DNA of 64,000 nt from Corinectria fuckeliana. Taxonomy: Eukaryota; Ascomycota; Sordariomycetes; Hypocreales; Nectriaceae. How positions within the stretch are numbered: position 1 is the first letter of the stretch; every line of letters begins with the position of its first letter. The stretch is taken from NCBI GenBank assembly GCA_019137255.1, contig WPDH01000170.1, positions 62,001 to 126,000 of the forward strand, read 5' to 3'. The translations under genes and the position numbers were made by a program. Of this stretch, positions 34,891 to 47,400 are shown piece by piece. Below the pieces are notes generated by a model, which had not been told where the DNA came from, searched no databases, and worked only from the letters and a program-made list of their open reading frames with translations.

Positions 34891-37800
34891 ATGACTCGAA
34901 ACAATCTTGCAGACCATCTGTCCTGGCTGTTGAATGACCTCGACCTTCCCAAACCTTCGACACTACCGTTTCCCACAGCCAACGACGCTTCCCAACCGAG
35001 TCTATCCCAATTGCAGCCCGGTAGCTCCTCTGGCGCACAGGAGAACGGGCCCGAACCGCCGCCTGAACCGAAAGACCGAAGGTATCCCCAACACGCCGAG
35101 TCGAGCAGGCTAGATGGCTTGGGGGGGACAAGCACGGCTTTGCGGGACACGGACGAGGTGATATTAGTGGAAGACACCATGGCACGCCTCACGTCGAGTG
35201 TCAGATCGAAGAAACCTAGCCTCGTTTCCAAGCCGCCGCAGCAGCTTCTAACACCCGCGTCTACCAGGGGGCATCTCTCGCTCCAAACCGATACCCAGAT
35301 AAAGCGTGCTACTGGTAAGTACAGAAGCATGCCGACTGAGCGGTCGAACTCAATCTAAACGTCATAGGTGACCAAACTCCGCAAAAGAACAGGAACAAGG
35401 ATGTACCCTCGAAGAGACAGACAGCGCCATCTCGAGTCATTCGCGCCAGCAGCCCCGATTTTCCGGACCTCGACGCCAAGGACCTAGAATGCATGGACTT
35501 GACGGAAGACACACTGATATCATCTGACTCGCTACAGTTTGGAAGCGATGTCAAATTCTGGGACGATAACTTCCCGGCTCGGCCCGAGCTGCCCGTGTCT
35601 AGCGGAAAGAAGAGGAAGAACAACGAGATCACCAAGGAGGAGTTTGCGGACATCGATGATTTCCCCGATGTTTACGAACTCCTCGGAACCGACCCACCCA
35701 TCTCCAGCCCAAGCCGGTCTACATCACATCGAAAAGATGTCACCAGCAGTACTAGGACACGTCGTATACGTGACATCCCTCTGTATCCCACAGCAACTAG
35801 AAAGACCCCGAGTAAGAGGTTAGGCTCGGTGGAAGAAGAGCACAACGATCCGCCGTCTCCTTCAACGGAGGTTCTGAGCCAAAAGATCCAACCCGCCCGT
35901 GGACAGACCCCCGCGCGAGCAGACGTCCCTCCCTCCTCTGCGAGTCGCAAAAAACCCAAAAGTTCACCCAGGGTATTCCCAGCCCCCGACACGGTGCGCC
36001 ATGTGGACCGGTCTACTACAAATCGACAAACATCCAATAGGGAGGATTTGACCATTCCTGACTCCGATGACGAGTTCTTAACACCACCGTCCCACAACAG
36101 TTCCATGATCATTCCAGGGTTGTTTGCTGGAACCTCAGTCCAGAATGGGGCGATCACAGATTTGGACTTCGCACCTGCGTTCCAAATGGCACAAGATTCT
36201 CTCCTGGACACACGAAACTCGCCAGATAGGAAAGCCTCGACGGTCATCGAATCGAGGACTCCAACAGCCGAAGAGGATATTCTCGGTGAAGATTCGCTTG
36301 ACCAAGTTGGCCCATCTTCAAGTCAGACGCCGAGAGTCCTTGCACACTTGTCTTCTGACCCGAGTTTCTTGACTAAATGGAGCGAAGTTGTAGACAAGTT
36401 GCTCCAGCAGAACGGAAAAAATTTCAACAGGGCAATGAAGGAACGCTGGCCGAAGGACAAGCGCCTTCAGATCAAGTCGGACAAGGAGCAGCTGTTGCGA
36501 CAACAAAAGGCCTTGCAGGACCTGGGCGGTCCTGTGGACTCGTACAAACTTCTCTGTGGCAAACGGGAAGAGTTTGTGAAACAAATCGCCCAAGCGTATT
36601 CCGAGGGACTCGATACGGACGAGGACGAGTCCCGGCTGGATGAGCTGACTGACGAAATCCAGGAGGTGGAGCAGTCTCTCCTCAAATTTCTGTCTGACGC
36701 GGGCCTGGACGAAGATGTCCTCTTGCAGAGCTCTCAACAAACCGCTTCATGCTCGACACCTGGTCAGGTTGTCGTGATGGGCACTCAACCGACGTCTCGA
36801 AGCAGTGTCAACATGTCGGCGGCCTCGAGAGAGCCTGCGCCTGCGATAGACACCGGATCGCAAGTGGTCCAACAAACTCAACTGGCTGACGGTTCTCAAC
36901 GAAGGGCCTGGAACGAGGCAGTCCTGACAACTGAACATCCACCAAGAATGAGCTTGGTCTCTCAAGATGAGGATGATGTCTCGCCTCTTCCGTTTCCAAG
37001 AGACTCGCAAAGAGCTCCAAATGCCCGAAGTCGACCACAGCCAATGAAGAAACCCTTAGCACCGGTCTCTGCTGGCGATTTTGAGTTTGATGTGCCGGAT
37101 GAAGGGTTTTCTGATATAGACAACTACGAACCGCAACCTGCGATACGACCCACGATGCATCTGGCGCCAGCATCTGCTCGAAAAGTACCACAACCCAACC
37201 GCCTACACCGTGCTCGTGACGAGTTCAGTGACTTTAGTGACGACGAAGATATGATTGCATTCGCACAAGACTACGAGACTCGCCAGTCACTTGGCGTTTC
37301 GTCTCAAGGTTCCAGGAGGGTCTTCTTCGAGACCTCGGGAAATGCTGCCCCACCATCGAAATCACGAAGCGTCTCGAAGAAGCAAGCTACTCCAGCGGTA
37401 GCAGAATCAAGAATACCACCCGAACTCATGCGACATGCGTGGTCTCCCGAGGTCCAAAGGATACTGAAGGATCGTTTTAGGATGAGAGGGTTTCGCCACA
37501 ATCAGCTTGAAGCCATCAACGCCACACTTGGGGGCTATGATGCATTCGTCCTTATGCCAACGGGTGGGGGCAAGTCTCTTTGCTACCAACTTCCCGCCGT
37601 AATCAAAACTGGAAAGACTCGGGGTGTCACCATTGTCGTATCCCCCCTGATCAGTTTGATGCAAGATCAAGTGGACCACATGAAAGCCTTGGGAATACAG
37701 GCTGTTGCGTTCAACGGTGAGTGTTCGGCTGAATATAAGAGGCAGGTGATGGGTGCCTTCAACGAGCGAAGCCCAGAGCACTTCGTTGAGCTTCTGTATG

Positions 37801-40040
37801 TCACTCCGGAGATGGTGAGCAAAAACACTGCCTTCAACAACGGGATGCAAACGCTGTATCGGAAAGGCAAGCTTGCCCGGCTTGTTATCGACGAGGCACA
37901 CTGTGTCAGTCAATGGGGCCATGATTTCCGACCCGACTACAAAACCTTGGGTCAGGTTCGGCTGAGGTATCCCCAAGTACCTGTGATGGCCCTCACAGCC
38001 ACTGCGACGCAAAATGTGATTGTCGACATCAGGCATAATCTGGGGATGAACAACTGCCAAACATTCTCACAAAGCTTCAACCGACCGAATCTGTATTACG
38101 AGGTCGTCCCAAAGACCTCTAACACCACCGCGACGGATAGCATTGCGTCTCTCATCAAGGAAAAGTATTCAGGCTTGAGTGGCATTGTTTACACTATTTC
38201 GAGAAAACAGGCTGAGGACGTTGCGGACAAGCTTTCCAACCACGGCGTAACGGCACGGCACTACCACGCAGGCATCGAGCCTCAGGAGAAGGTCGAGGTA
38301 CAGACTTCCTGGCAAAAAGGAGACGTCAAAGTTGTGGTGGCTACTATTGCTTTTGGCATGGGAATCGACAAGCCAGACGTAAGATTTGTCGTGCATCACG
38401 GACTTCCCAAGAGTCTGGAAGGATACTATCAGGAGACTGGTCGTGCAGGCAGAGATGGCAAGCATTCCGACTGCATCCTTTTCTACGGCAAGGGGGACAT
38501 AAGGGTCCTAAAGAAACTAATTGCGGATGGAGATGGAAACAAGGAGCAAAAGGAGCGACAGATGGCGATGCTGAATCGAGTTACCGCGTTTTGCGATAAC
38601 AAATCCGACTGCAGAAGGACCGAGGTCCTCCGATACTTTGGCGAGGACTTCACGCCGGCCCAATGCCAGAAACAGTGCGACAACTGCAAAGCTGGGTTGA
38701 CATTCGAGCAGCAGGACTTCTCAGAATACGCCATCGCTGCTATACAAGTGGTTCAGCGACAGAGGCGACTGACGCCAAACCAGTGCGCCGAGATCTTGCT
38801 GGGAAGAAGATACCCCCCTAATGAGCAAGAGTTGTCTGAAGAATTTCATGGCATGGCAAAGGGTCTCAAGAAATATGAGCTCGTGAGAGTCATTGACAAG
38901 CTGTCGGCGGAGAAAGCTTTTGATGAAGAGAATGTCGTTGGCAACTACGGGGTGGCGATCCAGTATTTGCAACTCGGGCCGACAGCCAGACATTTCCTCT
39001 CAGGGAATCGGAAACTCATGTTGACAATCCAAGTCTCAGAGGACAAAGTAACCAAGCCGACCAAGCCTAAGCCGAAGAAGGCCGCCAAGAAGACTAAGGA
39101 TCAGGATCCCCCAGCGGTACCGTCAACTTACGTCTCTTCGCCTGTGGGCAGAAGGAGGAAGAAATCACGCGTGGTTGACAGCGACGACGAAGACAACAGC
39201 TTGATGACGTATGTCTATCCTAGTGACAGGTTCGTTATGCCTGACAACGAGATGGATGACGAAGAGGCATTCGACGAGCTGCCCAAGCACCGACCTGCGA
39301 AGCCTCCATCATCGAAGAAGCTGGGGCCTCCCATTTCAACTGATACCCGTTTACAAGACTTGCCAGAAATCCACCAGGACATTGTGCACGGCTTCGTCCA
39401 GGAGGCAAAAAAGCTCGAGGAGCATATCCGCAACAGGAAAGAATTGAGGAAACCTCTTTTTACGGAGCGAGACTTCCAGGAAATGGCAATCAACTGGACG
39501 ATCACGTTGGACAGGATGAGGCGCATCCCTGGCATTGAGCCCGACAAGGTCAAGGAGCACGGGCCTAAGATGGTGACCATTTTGAAAAGGCATCACGACA
39601 TGTACCAGGAGATCATGGGGAGTAGTCATACTGGCGGGCACGGCCAAGAGATCGTGGATCTGATAAGCTCAGAGGTCGAGATGGATGAGGACGTGGACGA
39701 GGACGAAGGAGGAGGGCAAGACTCGCACTACTTCCACAACACCGGACCCCAGTCAGACGTCCGGGCATGGCACGACAAGCTCCAGGACTTGACCAGCCAG
39801 CAGAGCCAGAGCAAGCCCAAATCCTCGTACAGCAGGGGCGGCGGCGGCGGCGGCCGGAAGTTCTCCGGAAAGGGTCGCGGCGGCGGCAAACGGGGTTCTG
39901 GTGGCGGAGTGACCAAGCGCCGGGGCACTAGCGGCGGCCGCAAGGTGAGCGGCCCCTCGGCCTCGTCGAGGGCTGGCAGCGCCGGAGCAAAGAAGATTGT
40001 CCGAAAGGCTGGTGGCGGCATTGGACTGATGCCCGTGTGA
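34891..40040 (+). CDS. RecQ-family DNA helicase (BLM/Sgs1/QDE-3 type)
   Basis: This 3'-5' helicase works with topoisomerase III and Rmi1 to dissolve recombination intermediates; the Neurospora homologue QDE-3 also acts in quelling. Exon 1 is 34891-35314 and exon 2 is 35368-40040; the 53-bp intron gives an in-frame join (RATG-DQTP) and 1698 residues. The long N-terminus is acidic and disordered. Helicase core: FRHNQLEAINATLGG, Walker A PTGGGKSLCYQLP (about 870), DEAHCVSQWGHDFRPDY (about 980), ALTATAT, and QETGRAGRDG. The RQC zinc site follows (CRRTEVLRYFGEDF, CQKQCDNC, about 1205-1235), then a winged helix and an HRDC domain (about 1470-1550, with MAINWTITLDRMRRIPGIEP). The C-terminus is Gly/Arg-rich. 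The ATG at 34891 is the first in frame and begins with MTRNNLADHLSWLLNDL. Confidence 0.94.
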
Positions 40041-41020
40041 GGCGGCGGTTCTCCCCTTTTGGCGAGAGTGGAAACATGGTAATCGAAGCATGGCGGAAAC
40101 AAAATGGACGACATGGATGAAGATGGCGTTTTCTGATGACATGACTGCAAGAATCTGCGTTTATACAAGGCAACTAGACGCTCTCTAGGGCGGAGCATGT
40201 CCTTTGGGGAGTTCGAAACGGTCTGGCCTGGCCTGGTCTGGCTTCTGCATGGGTGGCGATCAGGAGCGGTTCTCTACTTTACGGGGATGCGTGTCATACG
40301 AGCGAAGCATTAGTTATATACATACAGTAGCTACACCGCCTTGGCCTCAACGAGACTTCTCTGCCAGGGGCACAGGGTGTAGACATAGTAAACATTCAGA
40401 ACATGACGAGTAGTAGATGATTGTTTAGTGTTTGTGTGTGGTGGTGGCATGTTTGAACTGGACTGTTCACATGGGAGCTCTCTCCTCTCCCTCTCTATCT
40501 GTTACTCAAACACAGCAGCATTGCGGGCTGTAACGCTCCCAATTCAACGGCAACGAACCCATACAATTATAGCTTAAATTGTCCCGCCCTCTTCCCGCAA
40601 ATTACAACGCGTAACCAGCCCTTCCTTTGGGCAGAACATGGATAAGAAGACACAGGAGAATCCTCACAAACATGTGAAAAGATTTCCAGAAAGAAATATA
40701 GCGAATGCAAGGCCACACTTCTCAGCCGTACCCTTAACTCCGTTCGTTTGAAGCGTCCTCCCTTGGCCGGTACGCCATGCTATGTAAGCAAAATGGAGTT
40801 CCTTGTAAAACTGGCGCGGCTCGCTCCGGGCCCTAGAGTCGAGATATCTACATTCTGAAGGTGTGTTGAGCAAAGGATTTCATATCGTCAGAAGAAAAAA
40901 AAGGTGTATAACATGGGTACAGTTCGAACCGCTTTCTCCCCGGAGCGTTAGAAGAGTAAGCATAGGTGCAACCATGTTGCGTTTGAAGAGAATAAAAAAA
41001 GGCGACACTGAATAATCCCG
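40041..41020. other. Convergent 3' intergenic region
   Basis: About 1 kb between the 3' ends of the RecQ helicase and KAR9 genes. Presumably 3' UTRs; no gene seen. Confidence 0.4.
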
Positions 41021-44000
41021 TCAATGTCGCCACCGGGGTTTATAATCCTTTGGATCACCGGGAGAATTCCTGTACATGGAAGTTCTGGCACCCGCGAGAG
41101 CTTGAGGACTGGAACGACCTGATTCGCCTTCCCTCGCTCTCGGTTGGGGAAGAAGACTACTCCTCCGTGACGTCGAGGCCAGGGAGCTGGTAGGCCTGCT
41201 GGGCCGGATTTCGCTCTCGTTGGCCGGTAGCTTTGACGCCTGGAGCGAAGACCGGCGGCCAGACGATGACGAGTTAGCGGAGGTTTGAGGCATCAATCGC
41301 GGCTTGACCAAGGTTTGTTGTGAATATGGACCGGGGGATGCTAGGCGCTCGCGGAACGAAAGTCGCGAATGCCCAGTTCTAGTGGGAGTATCGTCTACTC
41401 GCGGAGAAACTCGAGGTGATTCCGAAGAGGCGCGGGCTAGCGGGTTGCGCAGAGTTGGTAGCTTCGAGCCGGAACCCGGAGTGGCTGAGCTGTTGGACCT
41501 TTGGGTTGCCGGGCTTCTCCTGGCATAGGGGCTGGGTGTTGTGAGACTGAGAGGTTTGAAATTGTGGCCAGTGTCCAAGTCTCCAGGGTTGGACACGCCG
41601 TTCCAACGAGGTCGGTTGCTCGCTGTTGAACTTCCCACCATTGAACCGGGCCGCCTGAGTTGGCTGACAGGGTTATTGGACGCTGGTGATGAGCTGGCTA
41701 CGGTAGACAGCCGAGAAAAGCCAGGTTTCCTACCGAGGTGCGAGCTAGTAGGTGCAGGGAGGGACGAGTGCCGTCGGTTTGTTGGAATGGGCCGACCATT
41801 GGAGCCACTCGACGATCTGACCTTGGCGGGTTGCGACGTCGGTGTGTGAGGGTCGAGACCGAGACTGGACATGATGACTGACGATGGCGGAGAGCTTCCT
41901 GGCGTCTCGCGTCCGCTTCCCAGGGTGGATCTATCATTGGAAAGCATGCTTGAGATGGAGTCTCTGAGCTGTTGGCCCTTCTCGGCCTGAATGTCCTCAA
42001 TCATGGTTTCCGCCTCCCTCATCTGGAACTTGAGAGCATCCCACCGTGCCTGCATATCGGTGTGCAACCGCAGAATTTCCCCGTTCACCGTCAGGCGATC
42101 ACTGACGCCCTTGTCGATGATGGATAAGACCCGCTCAATGGCTGGACCGTAGTGAGTCTTCTTGGCCTCATAGCTCTCCAGCTTTTTCATCATGGCTGGC
42201 TGGTTTGTCAAGTGCAGGCCGACATCGACAGCCTCTCTGAGCTTGAACAGCGAACGCTCGACGGATTCGTGCATCTTCTGAGCTTGACGTCCAGCGCCGC
42301 GGAAGACAATGACCCACCGATCTTCACCTAGCTCCTTGCGAAGGGACTCGGCATCCTTCTCTAGCTTCTTGTAGCTGTAGTCAAGGCTGTCGTGGCGCAT
42401 CATCAGCTCCTCGCAGGCTGTAGGAAAGGACTGCTCTGCCCTCGTTTCGAAAACGGACAATCGCATGGGCAAAAAGTCTAGCGAGGCCCTCAGAGGCTGC
42501 ATGCGGGCGAAGAGGGCGAGAAGACTGGAGTCGTCCTGTGACAAAGTCGGTGTGCCGGGGGAGCTGGGGCTCACCGGGAAGGCTGGTGGCATGCTGAAGC
42601 GGCTCCCAGCCTGAAGGCGGTTGGCCTGCGAAGGTGTCTCCTCGACAATGGTTTCCAGATCACCAATGTCAACACCATCGCCGCTGGCGGCAGCCAAGAG
42701 ACTCTTGTGGCGCCGCTCCTCCATCTCAAAGACTAGCCGGCTGAGCTCGTCCATTTCGCCTTGTATGTCGCCGAGAACGTTGTTCCAAAGTTCCTCCCAC
42801 TCCATGGCGATCTCGACCTGACCTCTGACGACGTTGAGGGTTCGTCGGATCTTGTCCCACTCTTTGATGACAGATTCCATCTGCGCAACTGCTTGATTCA
42901 AATCGGCGATGGGGACGTTCGGAATATCGTCCCGCCCCTGCAGCTGCTCAATGGCGCCGACATAGGCATTGACGAGTTCCTCGAAGCGACTAATGGCGTT
43001 TTCCACCTCGGCCAGTCCCTCTCGACCTCCAGCAGCGGCCCATTCAACATCGTCTTCGCTGTCGAGACCGTCGACAACTTCGGAAGCCTTGTATATCCAA
43101 CTCCTAATCTGATCAGCAGCATTGATGAGGGCCTTGGCAGCGACTTGGGCGGTTGGAATGGCAGAGACTTGGCTTGATAACGACCCAGCGTCAGGCAGTT
43201 GCAGTGATGTGAGCTGAGCTAGCTGATTGGCGAAAGACACGCGCGACAAAGTGTAGATGGAGCCTGGACGGTTGTGGCCAGGCGTGAAGTATGAGTTGAG
43301 ACTTGGGGCATAGTCGGTCGGGGGCGTGGTAGGGGTGACTGTAGGAGGAGTGTCTTTGGGAGGAGGAGGTGGTGGGAGGGCGGCTTCATCGGGAGTAGGA
43401 GGCGCGGTGGTTCGCTCGATGTGCTCGCGACGGGTATCAAGGGTGACCTTGGTCCCATTGCCGTTTGTGTGGTCGGGAAGACGGTACTTGAATGTGTCCA
43501 TGTCCAAGGGCTCGGGGGTGTTGATCTCGGGCAGCAGATTGGCGTTGAGAGGTTTGTCGTCGGGAGGATTGTTGTTGTTGTCGTCGTCGTCGTCGTCGTC
43601 GTCGTGGTTGTTGCTGTTATCGTCGACCTTGACAGGATTCTCAGAGTGTTCAAGCTCGGCGCCGGGCTTTGTGGATGGGTAGACGCCCTTCCAGGGGCGA
43701 CCGCGCCGGGCGATGACCGACCTGAGGGAGCCCGCCTGGTGTTTCTCGTCAAGTTGGCGGAGCTGATCTTCGTCGAGGCGACCGATGTGGTCGTAATGCG
43801 GCGTGGAGGAAGGCGGCGTGGCCTTTGCGGCGCCGAAGCCGAGAGCCTTGAGGCGGGCAGCTAGGCCAGGAGAGGGCTTTCGAATAGCGGAGGGAGGCAG
43901 GGGTGAAGGGGGTTGAGAAATGTTGGCGATAGAAGTCGTGGTCGCGGTGGGGATAGAGGTAGCTGAGGCGGTAGATGTAGCCGTTGTGGGAGTTGTGGCA

Positions 44001-44410
44001 GAAGCGGCAGAAGGAGTAGTGGAAGGAGTAGTCGTGAAAATTGTCGTGGCGGTTGTGGTAGAGGATGAGTTGGAACTTGGTTCCGGGGCGTGGGTGGAGG
44101 AGGGATCAGTCGAGCCGGGGGTGAAGGGCAGGTGAGATAGTTGGCTGGGAGCGTCCGCGAATTTCAGAAGGCGGGCGGGCACATCATGGTCCTGGTCGCG
44201 CTGGTGGAGGCCGTGGCTCAGGCCCACGTCCGCGCCCACAGCAGCAGCTCTAGAAGCTCCAGAAGCTCCAGAAGCGGCGGCATCAGCTTCGTCGCGGGGA
44301 GTTGGAGTCTTGGGAAATGCCGAATCGTCCAAGTCGCCCGCTGGGCTGTTATCGGAAGCCGTAACAGGATCGACGGCAATGGTCGTCGTGGTTGGATGAC
44401 CGGTACTCAT
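41021..44410 (-). CDS. kar9: Karyogamy/spindle-positioning protein KAR9
   Basis: Kar9 links microtubule plus ends (through EB1/Bim1) to actin and myosin V to orient the spindle and move nuclei. A single exon encodes 1129 residues. The N-terminal 360 residues are low-complexity (Thr/Ser/Pro/Ala, plus an Asp/Asn run coded by a trinucleotide repeat). The conserved helical domain runs from about residue 370 to 840 and includes IRSWIYKASEVVDGLDSEDD, the LFARMQPLRASLDFLPMRLS core, and DRWVIVFRGAGRQAQKMHES. The basic Ser/Pro/Arg-rich C-terminal third fits the microtubule-binding tail; it contains repeated SRLS/SRRSSL motifs. The identification rests on the central domain. Its ATG at 44410 is the first in frame. 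Confidence 0.85.
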   Translation of the reverse strand: MSTGHPTTTTIAVDPVTASDNSPAGDLDDSAFPKTPTPRDEADAAASGASGASRAAAVGADVGLSHGLHQRDQDHDVPARLLKFADAPSQLSHLPFTPGSTDPSSTHAPEPSSNSSSTTTATTIFTTTPSTTPSAASATTPTTATSTASATSIPTATTTSIANISQPPSPLPPSAIRKPSPGLAARLKALGFGAAKATPPSSTPHYDHIGRLDEDQLRQLDEKHQAGSLRSVIARRGRPWKGVYPSTKPGAELEHSENPVKVDDNSNNHDDDDDDDDNNNNPPDDKPLNANLLPEINTPEPLDMDTFKYRLPDHTNGNGTKVTLDTRREHIERTTAPPTPDEAALPPPPPPKDTPPTVTPTTPPTDYAPSLNSYFTPGHNRPGSIYTLSRVSFANQLAQLTSLQLPDAGSLSSQVSAIPTAQVAAKALINAADQIRSWIYKASEVVDGLDSEDDVEWAAAGGREGLAEVENAISRFEELVNAYVGAIEQLQGRDDIPNVPIADLNQAVAQMESVIKEWDKIRRTLNVVRGQVEIAMEWEELWNNVLGDIQGEMDELSRLVFEMEERRHKSLLAAASGDGVDIGDLETIVEETPSQANRLQAGSRFSMPPAFPVSPSSPGTPTLSQDDSSLLALFARMQPLRASLDFLPMRLSVFETRAEQSFPTACEELMMRHDSLDYSYKKLEKDAESLRKELGEDRWVIVFRGAGRQAQKMHESVERSLFKLREAVDVGLHLTNQPAMMKKLESYEAKKTHYGPAIERVLSIIDKGVSDRLTVNGEILRLHTDMQARWDALKFQMREAETMIEDIQAEKGQQLRDSISSMLSNDRSTLGSGRETPGSSPPSSVIMSSLGLDPHTPTSQPAKVRSSSGSNGRPIPTNRRHSSLPAPTSSHLGRKPGFSRLSTVASSSPASNNPVSQLRRPGSMVGSSTASNRPRWNGVSNPGDLDTGHNFKPLSLTTPSPYARRSPATQRSNSSATPGSGSKLPTLRNPLARASSESPRVSPRVDDTPTRTGHSRLSFRERLASPGPYSQQTLVKPRLMPQTSANSSSSGRRSSLQASKLPANESEIRPSRPTSSLASTSRRSSLLPQPRAREGESGRSSPQALAGARTSMYRNSPGDPKDYKPRWRH
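43571..43606. repeat. Trinucleotide repeat in kar9 (Asp/Asn-coding)
   Basis: GTT and GTC units on the + strand encode an Asn/Asp homopolymer run on the minus strand, inside the disordered N-terminal region. Confidence 0.95.
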
Positions 44411-47400
44411 TTAATCGCTGGGTGCAGCCCGCCTACAGTAGTGACAGAGGGGAGAGAAGCGCCAAACCAGGTTTGAGCCCACTGATTGACTGATTGACTG
44501 ACTGTCAGGTCTTCAGGAACGAGGCAGAGTGGTGGACCGAACTGATGTGAGTGAAACGGGGCTTGGATGTCAGGGCTCGGAGTCGTGGGGCGATCCTGTT
44601 TTTCTCGGCTTGGTACCTGGCTCAGTCGTGTTCTCACTTTAAAACAAATAAAAAAGGGTCTTTCGGCCTGTCACTTTCCTGTAGCCCAGATGGCTTCGGG
44701 TGCACCTGTGGCTGCTACAAGCTGAGAGGCCAAGAACAGCTTGCGAGTAGTTATTCGTTAGATAGATAGTTATGCCAAGTTCCGAACAGGGCCGGTGCTT
44801 GGGCCCAAGAAGTGCCGGGGCAAGCAGGCAAGGCAAGCAAGGGGACGGGCGTGAGTGGATGTGACAGAACTAGGGGATGGGAATGGGGATGGGGAGAGAG
44901 ACGGATGGGGGAGACCCAAAGACGAGACGAAGACAAAATGGCCTGAGCCGAAGGGGCGGGCTGTCAGCGAAGAGGTGTGGAGATGGGCTGAGCTTCAGTC
45001 GTCTCTTCCACTGCGATTGGAGATTGGAGTACCCTGTGCGAAAGCCCAGCAGGCACCGACACTCCTGCAGGAGGGATCGGCTGCAAGATGATGTGCAACG
45101 ATGCGCTGTTTGGCTTGCGGCGTCAGGTAGTCGCTGAGCTAAGGCAGGCTTCCCGCCCAGGCAAGATTGGGCACGTCTAGTGGGAGTCGTCCAGCGGTGG
45201 AAGTGGAATGCGGATAGGTGCTAGAGCCTATGTTATGCCTTGGAACAAGGAAATCTTGGCCGACAGTCCAAAGCAGATGTTAAGCGGTTGGCGGGTTGAG
45301 CTTCGGGGGCCTCATCTGATAGTTCGTTCTCGTCACTGGGGGGGGACGTCCACGGCCGTCTGATCCGTTTTCGGACGAATTAGGAGAGGGATGCACTTCG
45401 TAGGGAAGGAAGGGGGTGCGCAAAGGGACAACGAGGTGGATGGAATGGAGTCCAAGGATGCTCGGAAGAATGAAATCGAAAAGGCAAGAATGGGGGGAGA
45501 GGTAAGTAAACGACGGGAAGAGGAAAAAGGGAAGTCGACGACGGGAGATGGAGGATAGCGTGAGAGGGAAGGGCGGAAATAGAAGGCTAATTACTAGGTT
45601 AGGTAGGGCAGGCGCGCCCAGGACGCAAGGGACAAGCACCGACCGAAAGGACATCTAAGTCAGTTTGGGTCGAGTTGGAGCAATTGGATCCAACGTCGAT
45701 TAATCTCAAGTAGATAAATGTACGACGGTCCACGGGGCCGGCGACAGGAAACGAGGGAGAAGGCCGAAGACGCTTTGAAACACGACAGCCGACAAGACCA
45801 AACAAGCGGGTCAGCCAAGTATCTAGAATAATCATCACTTACGAACAGGTTGATAGATTGAGGATGCGATCACTACCTACTAGACTACCTGCGAATAGTT
45901 GTTGGATTGCCTTTCCCACCCCTGCCCACTAGCCAAGGCGGCATGGAAAGCTCAATCTTGTCGTACGGAATGCTCGTAACATACATACTATGTACATCGG
46001 CGAGAGCGACATTCCCATGCGTTCCTTGGTCTTGGCCTTTGATGGTCTCAGTTACTCTATATAGTAGAAATATAATTTTGCGGACAAGTTATTCGCCAGG
46101 AACACTCAGGAACACTCCAAGCATATACTCTACTACGAACACACGCGCACTACATATAAGGGAACGTTCTGGCATCGACTCGGAGGCGAATGCTGACATG
46201 GGACGGGACGTGGGAGACCTCGCCTGAGAGATTGCGACAAGGAAAGTCACGAAGCACAGTAAGTGAACCCCCTCCCCGAGACGTACCGTGTACATTCACA
46301 GTTGACGCCCGAAGTGAATTCCAGTATCTTTCTACTTTGTATATCGAGGGGACCTTGTATAGGCGAGCAATGACCAACGTTGGCGAGCCCAGCTTTCAAG
46401 GGCCAATCTACTACACCACTGTATGTAGATATAGATAGAGGCGGAGAGAAATCGCGTTTACCACCCATCCATCATGGGTCCTACCCTTGCCCCAGCGGGG
46501 TTCGGTTCCTGAGCTATTGGAAGATCTCGAGGCTTGATGGGGCCGCGGGCAAAAGCAAAGGCGGGTAACGTGTCTCAATTAGACAGTGGACGTTGTAGGA
46601 TGACGTTACGTTGGTCAACTAGGTAGGTACCTACTCCGTACTATGTATAACGTATGTCTATGAGAACAACTGCAACCCCCCCCCCCAAAAGCATAATAAT
46701 ATGCAAGGGTTCGCTGGAGATGAAGAAAGTGATAAGCCGGCAGATCAATCTTTAGCGGTCGGGTCGGCCGCACTACCGATATGTGTCATAGTAAGTATCG
46801 TGATCGGTAGTATACCTGCCAAAATCAAGAACGTCGTCGTATTGGTTGCCTAGACGGTAAACTGACTGGCTCGATAAAAATGAACTAGTTCAGCTTACAA
46901 CGTGCAGAGTATTCGTAACTTTGTATACGTAGCACTCTCTACTAGGCCTACATAGTAGTACTAATTCGGCGTGGCTTGCTGCGGCGCCGGCTTGCCAGCC
47001 CCGTCGGTCCCACCAGTCAGTCCCCAGCCAACGGCTTGAGGGATTCCAGCTGTGCCCTGTTCGGAGCTGATGATGGACCAGACATCTGTATGTACAATGG
47101 AAACCGCCACTACCGTGGGAGAGAAAGCGGAGCACGGAACGTCGGCCAGGAGACATCTGGCTAAACACATGAGAGACTAGGTTCTCAGCACCTGGCTGGA
47201 CACCCAAAGACACGTACGTACCGCGCAAGTCTTCGTATTGGCCACGGCAACGGAGAAGCACCCATGGGCTGAGCCGACCGGGGATTGGAAAAGGGCAATC
47301 TGAGAGAAGCGGAAAGGAAGGACCGGGGAATTCCAATCAATCTGGAGGAAATTAGGTAGAGAGCAACCCACACGGCTGGAATCGCGGAAGCCATTTAATA

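Noticed and set aside
40905..40990. Possible tRNA (GTTCGAACC word)
   Set aside because: The B-box-like word is present but no acceptor, D or anticodon stems can be formed around it on either strand.
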